DNA of 5,565 nucleotides from JBFGCA01 sp041567315. GTDB taxonomy: Bacteria; Acidobacteriota; Thermoanaerobaculia; Multivoradales; JAHEKO01. Positions 4,950 to 5,565 of this stretch are shown in pieces. The notes under the pieces are model-generated. The model was not told the origin of the DNA and ran no database searches. It worked only from the letters and a program-made list of their open reading frames with translations. Both the position numbers and the translations under genes were made by a program. Each line of letters begins with the position of its first letter. Within the stretch, counting starts at the first letter, position 1. The stretch is from assembly GCA_041567315.1 (NCBI GenBank), contig JBFGCA010000185.1, positions 1 through 5,565 on the forward strand, read 5' to 3'.

Positions 4950-5413
4950 GCAGTGAAAGACGCCGCCGCAGAGTCGTCGCAGTGATCGCGATCGCGATCG
5001 CCGTCGGGGTGCTCGGCTACCTCGCCTTCGGCGGCATCGGCGAGAACCTCGTCTACTACTGGAGCCCGACCGAGCTGCTGAGCTCGGGCGACCGCGCCGT
5101 GGGCGCCAGCATCCGGCTGGGAGGCCTGGTGGCCCCGGGCTCGATCGAGCGCGGCAACGACGGGCTCACCCTCGACTTCGCCGTCACCGACGGCCGCAAC
5201 TCGATCCCGGTGAGCGCCAAGGCGGTGCCGCCGGCGATGTTCCGGGAGGGCATCGGCGTCGTGGTCGAGGGCACCCTGGGCAACGACGGCCGCTTCGAGA
5301 CCCACCGGCTGATGGTCAAGCACGACAACGAGTACCGCGCCCCCGGTGAGGGCGAGGAGATCGACGTCGAGAAGCTCATGAAGTCGATGCAGTTCGACGA
5401 GCAGGGCACATGA
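4946..5413 (+). CDS. ccmE: Cytochrome c maturation heme chaperone CcmE
   Basis: A 155-residue periplasmic heme chaperone anchored by one N-terminal helix. It has a basic stretch ERRRRR (4-9), a transmembrane segment (about 10-28), then an OB-fold domain. Family landmarks include YYWSPTELL (37-45), RLGGLVAPGSI (57-67), AVPPAMFREG (93-102) with the E-G-I-G-V-VVEGTL strand, and the heme-attachment motif VKHDNEY (124-130), where His126 binds heme covalently and Tyr130 completes HxxxY. The tail after it is acidic and hydrophilic, as usual. It is the His-type CcmE, not the Cys-type of some archaea and deltaproteobacteria. I place the start at ATG 4946: it overlaps the ccmD stop (ATGA) and has AAAGG at 4935-4939, 6 nt before it. 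The more upstream in-frame GTG at 4841 would add 35 Arg/Pro-rich residues that are just ccmD read in another frame. It overlaps ccmF by ATGA. Confidence 0.96.
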   Translation: MSSERRRRRVVAVIAIAIAVGVLGYLAFGGIGENLVYYWSPTELLSSGDRAVGASIRLGGLVAPGSIERGNDGLTLDFAVTDGRNSIPVSAKAVPPAMFREGIGVVVEGTLGNDGRFETHRLMVKHDNEYRAPGEGEEIDVEKLMKSMQFDEQGT

Positions 5414-5565
5414 TCTCGGCGCTCGGACAGATCCTGGTGCTGCTGGCGCTCCTGACCTGCGCGGCGGGGGCGCCGATCGCCTACATGGCGGGGGCGCGGC
5501 GCTCGCCGCAGGGGCTGCTTCTGTCGAGGCGGCTGGCGTTCGCCTTCGCCGGCTTCATGCTGCTC
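5410..5565 (+). CDS. ccmF: Heme lyase CcmF, N-terminal fragment cut by the window edge
   Basis: The first 52 codons of an open frame that runs off the window. ATG at 5410 lies in an ATGA overlap with the ccmE stop. The visible part begins MISALGQILVLLALLTC, one hydrophobic helix (about 4-26), then a short basic loop with RRSPQGLLLSRR (about 30-41) and a second hydrophobic stretch. This fits the start of CcmF, which begins 'M..E.G...L.LA' and has many transmembrane helices (about 650 residues in full). CcmF with its partners ligates heme to apocytochrome c CXXCH motifs. The assignment rests mainly on position after ccmE and hydrophobic pattern; the diagnostic WWD-domain lies beyond the window. 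Confidence 0.8.
   Translation, partial: MISALGQILVLLALLTCAAGAPIAYMAGARRSPQGLLLSRRLAFAFAGFMLL

Noticed and set aside
4985..5001. Overlapping GCGATCGC palindromes in ccmE (the motif resembles the HIP1 element of cyanobacteria)
   Set aside because: They encode the alternating Ile-Ala run of the CcmE transmembrane helix, occur only here, and nothing else suggests a cyanobacterial origin.
1..5565. Mobile element, CRISPR, tRNA or defence system
   Set aside because: No transposase or integrase motif, terminal repeats, regularly spaced repeats, tRNA-like cloverleaf or defence-gene domain could be seen. Every gene has housekeeping-type composition like its neighbours.

Overview
This window is a GC-rich (by eye about 70% GC), densely packed chromosomal segment from a Gram-negative bacterium. 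It carries the start of a System I (Ccm) cytochrome c maturation operon, and no mobile element, RNA gene or CRISPR array is visible. The very high GC, the frequent GTG starts and a complete set of ccm genes in alphabetical order (A-B-C-D-E-F) would fit a lineage such as Acidobacteriota, Myxococcota or a related deltaproteobacterial group. That placement is inference; nothing in the window fixes the taxon.

Left part (1-2623). The last 28 codons of a YajQ-family (DUF520) gene are followed after 25 bp by a small membrane methyltransferase of the isoprenylcysteine carboxyl methyltransferase/phospholipid methyltransferase type, both on the plus strand. The methyltransferase converges, with only 9 bp between stop codons, on a minus-strand pair. 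That pair is an Mpo1/DUF962 membrane protein (a putative 2-hydroxy fatty acid alpha-oxidation dioxygenase) followed 6 bp later by a membrane-anchored type I sulfatase with a C-S-A-S-R active-site motif. The pair looks like a two-gene operon.

Middle (2624-2736). A 113-bp divergent spacer, extremely GC-rich in its centre, separates the minus-strand pair from the ccm operon. It holds a good -10 hexamer (TACAAT) only 9 bp before the GTG of ccmA, which predicts a nearly leaderless ccm transcript. A weaker -10 (TAGAAT) points the other way. A short direct repeat and small palindromes lie between them.

Right part (2737-5565). ccmA, ccmB, ccmC, ccmD, ccmE and the first 52 codons of ccmF are on the plus strand. 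Four of the five junctions are 4-base ATGA overlaps and the remaining one (ccmC/ccmD) is an 8-base overlap, so translation is almost certainly coupled. CcmA (ATPase) and CcmB/CcmC (membrane subunits), with the small CcmD, load heme onto and release the covalent heme chaperone CcmE. CcmE passes heme to the CcmF ligase for attachment to apocytochromes c in the periplasm. The 44-codon ccmD is easily missed because of its size, and the ccmE start is at 4946 rather than at the more upstream in-frame start.

Most of the window is recognisable biology. No convincing undescribed system was found. The points most worth checking are the leaderless ccmA start, the Asp in place of the Q-loop Gln in CcmA, the Mpo1-sulfatase pairing, and a TATAAT element inside ccmD that uses a rare ATA codon.
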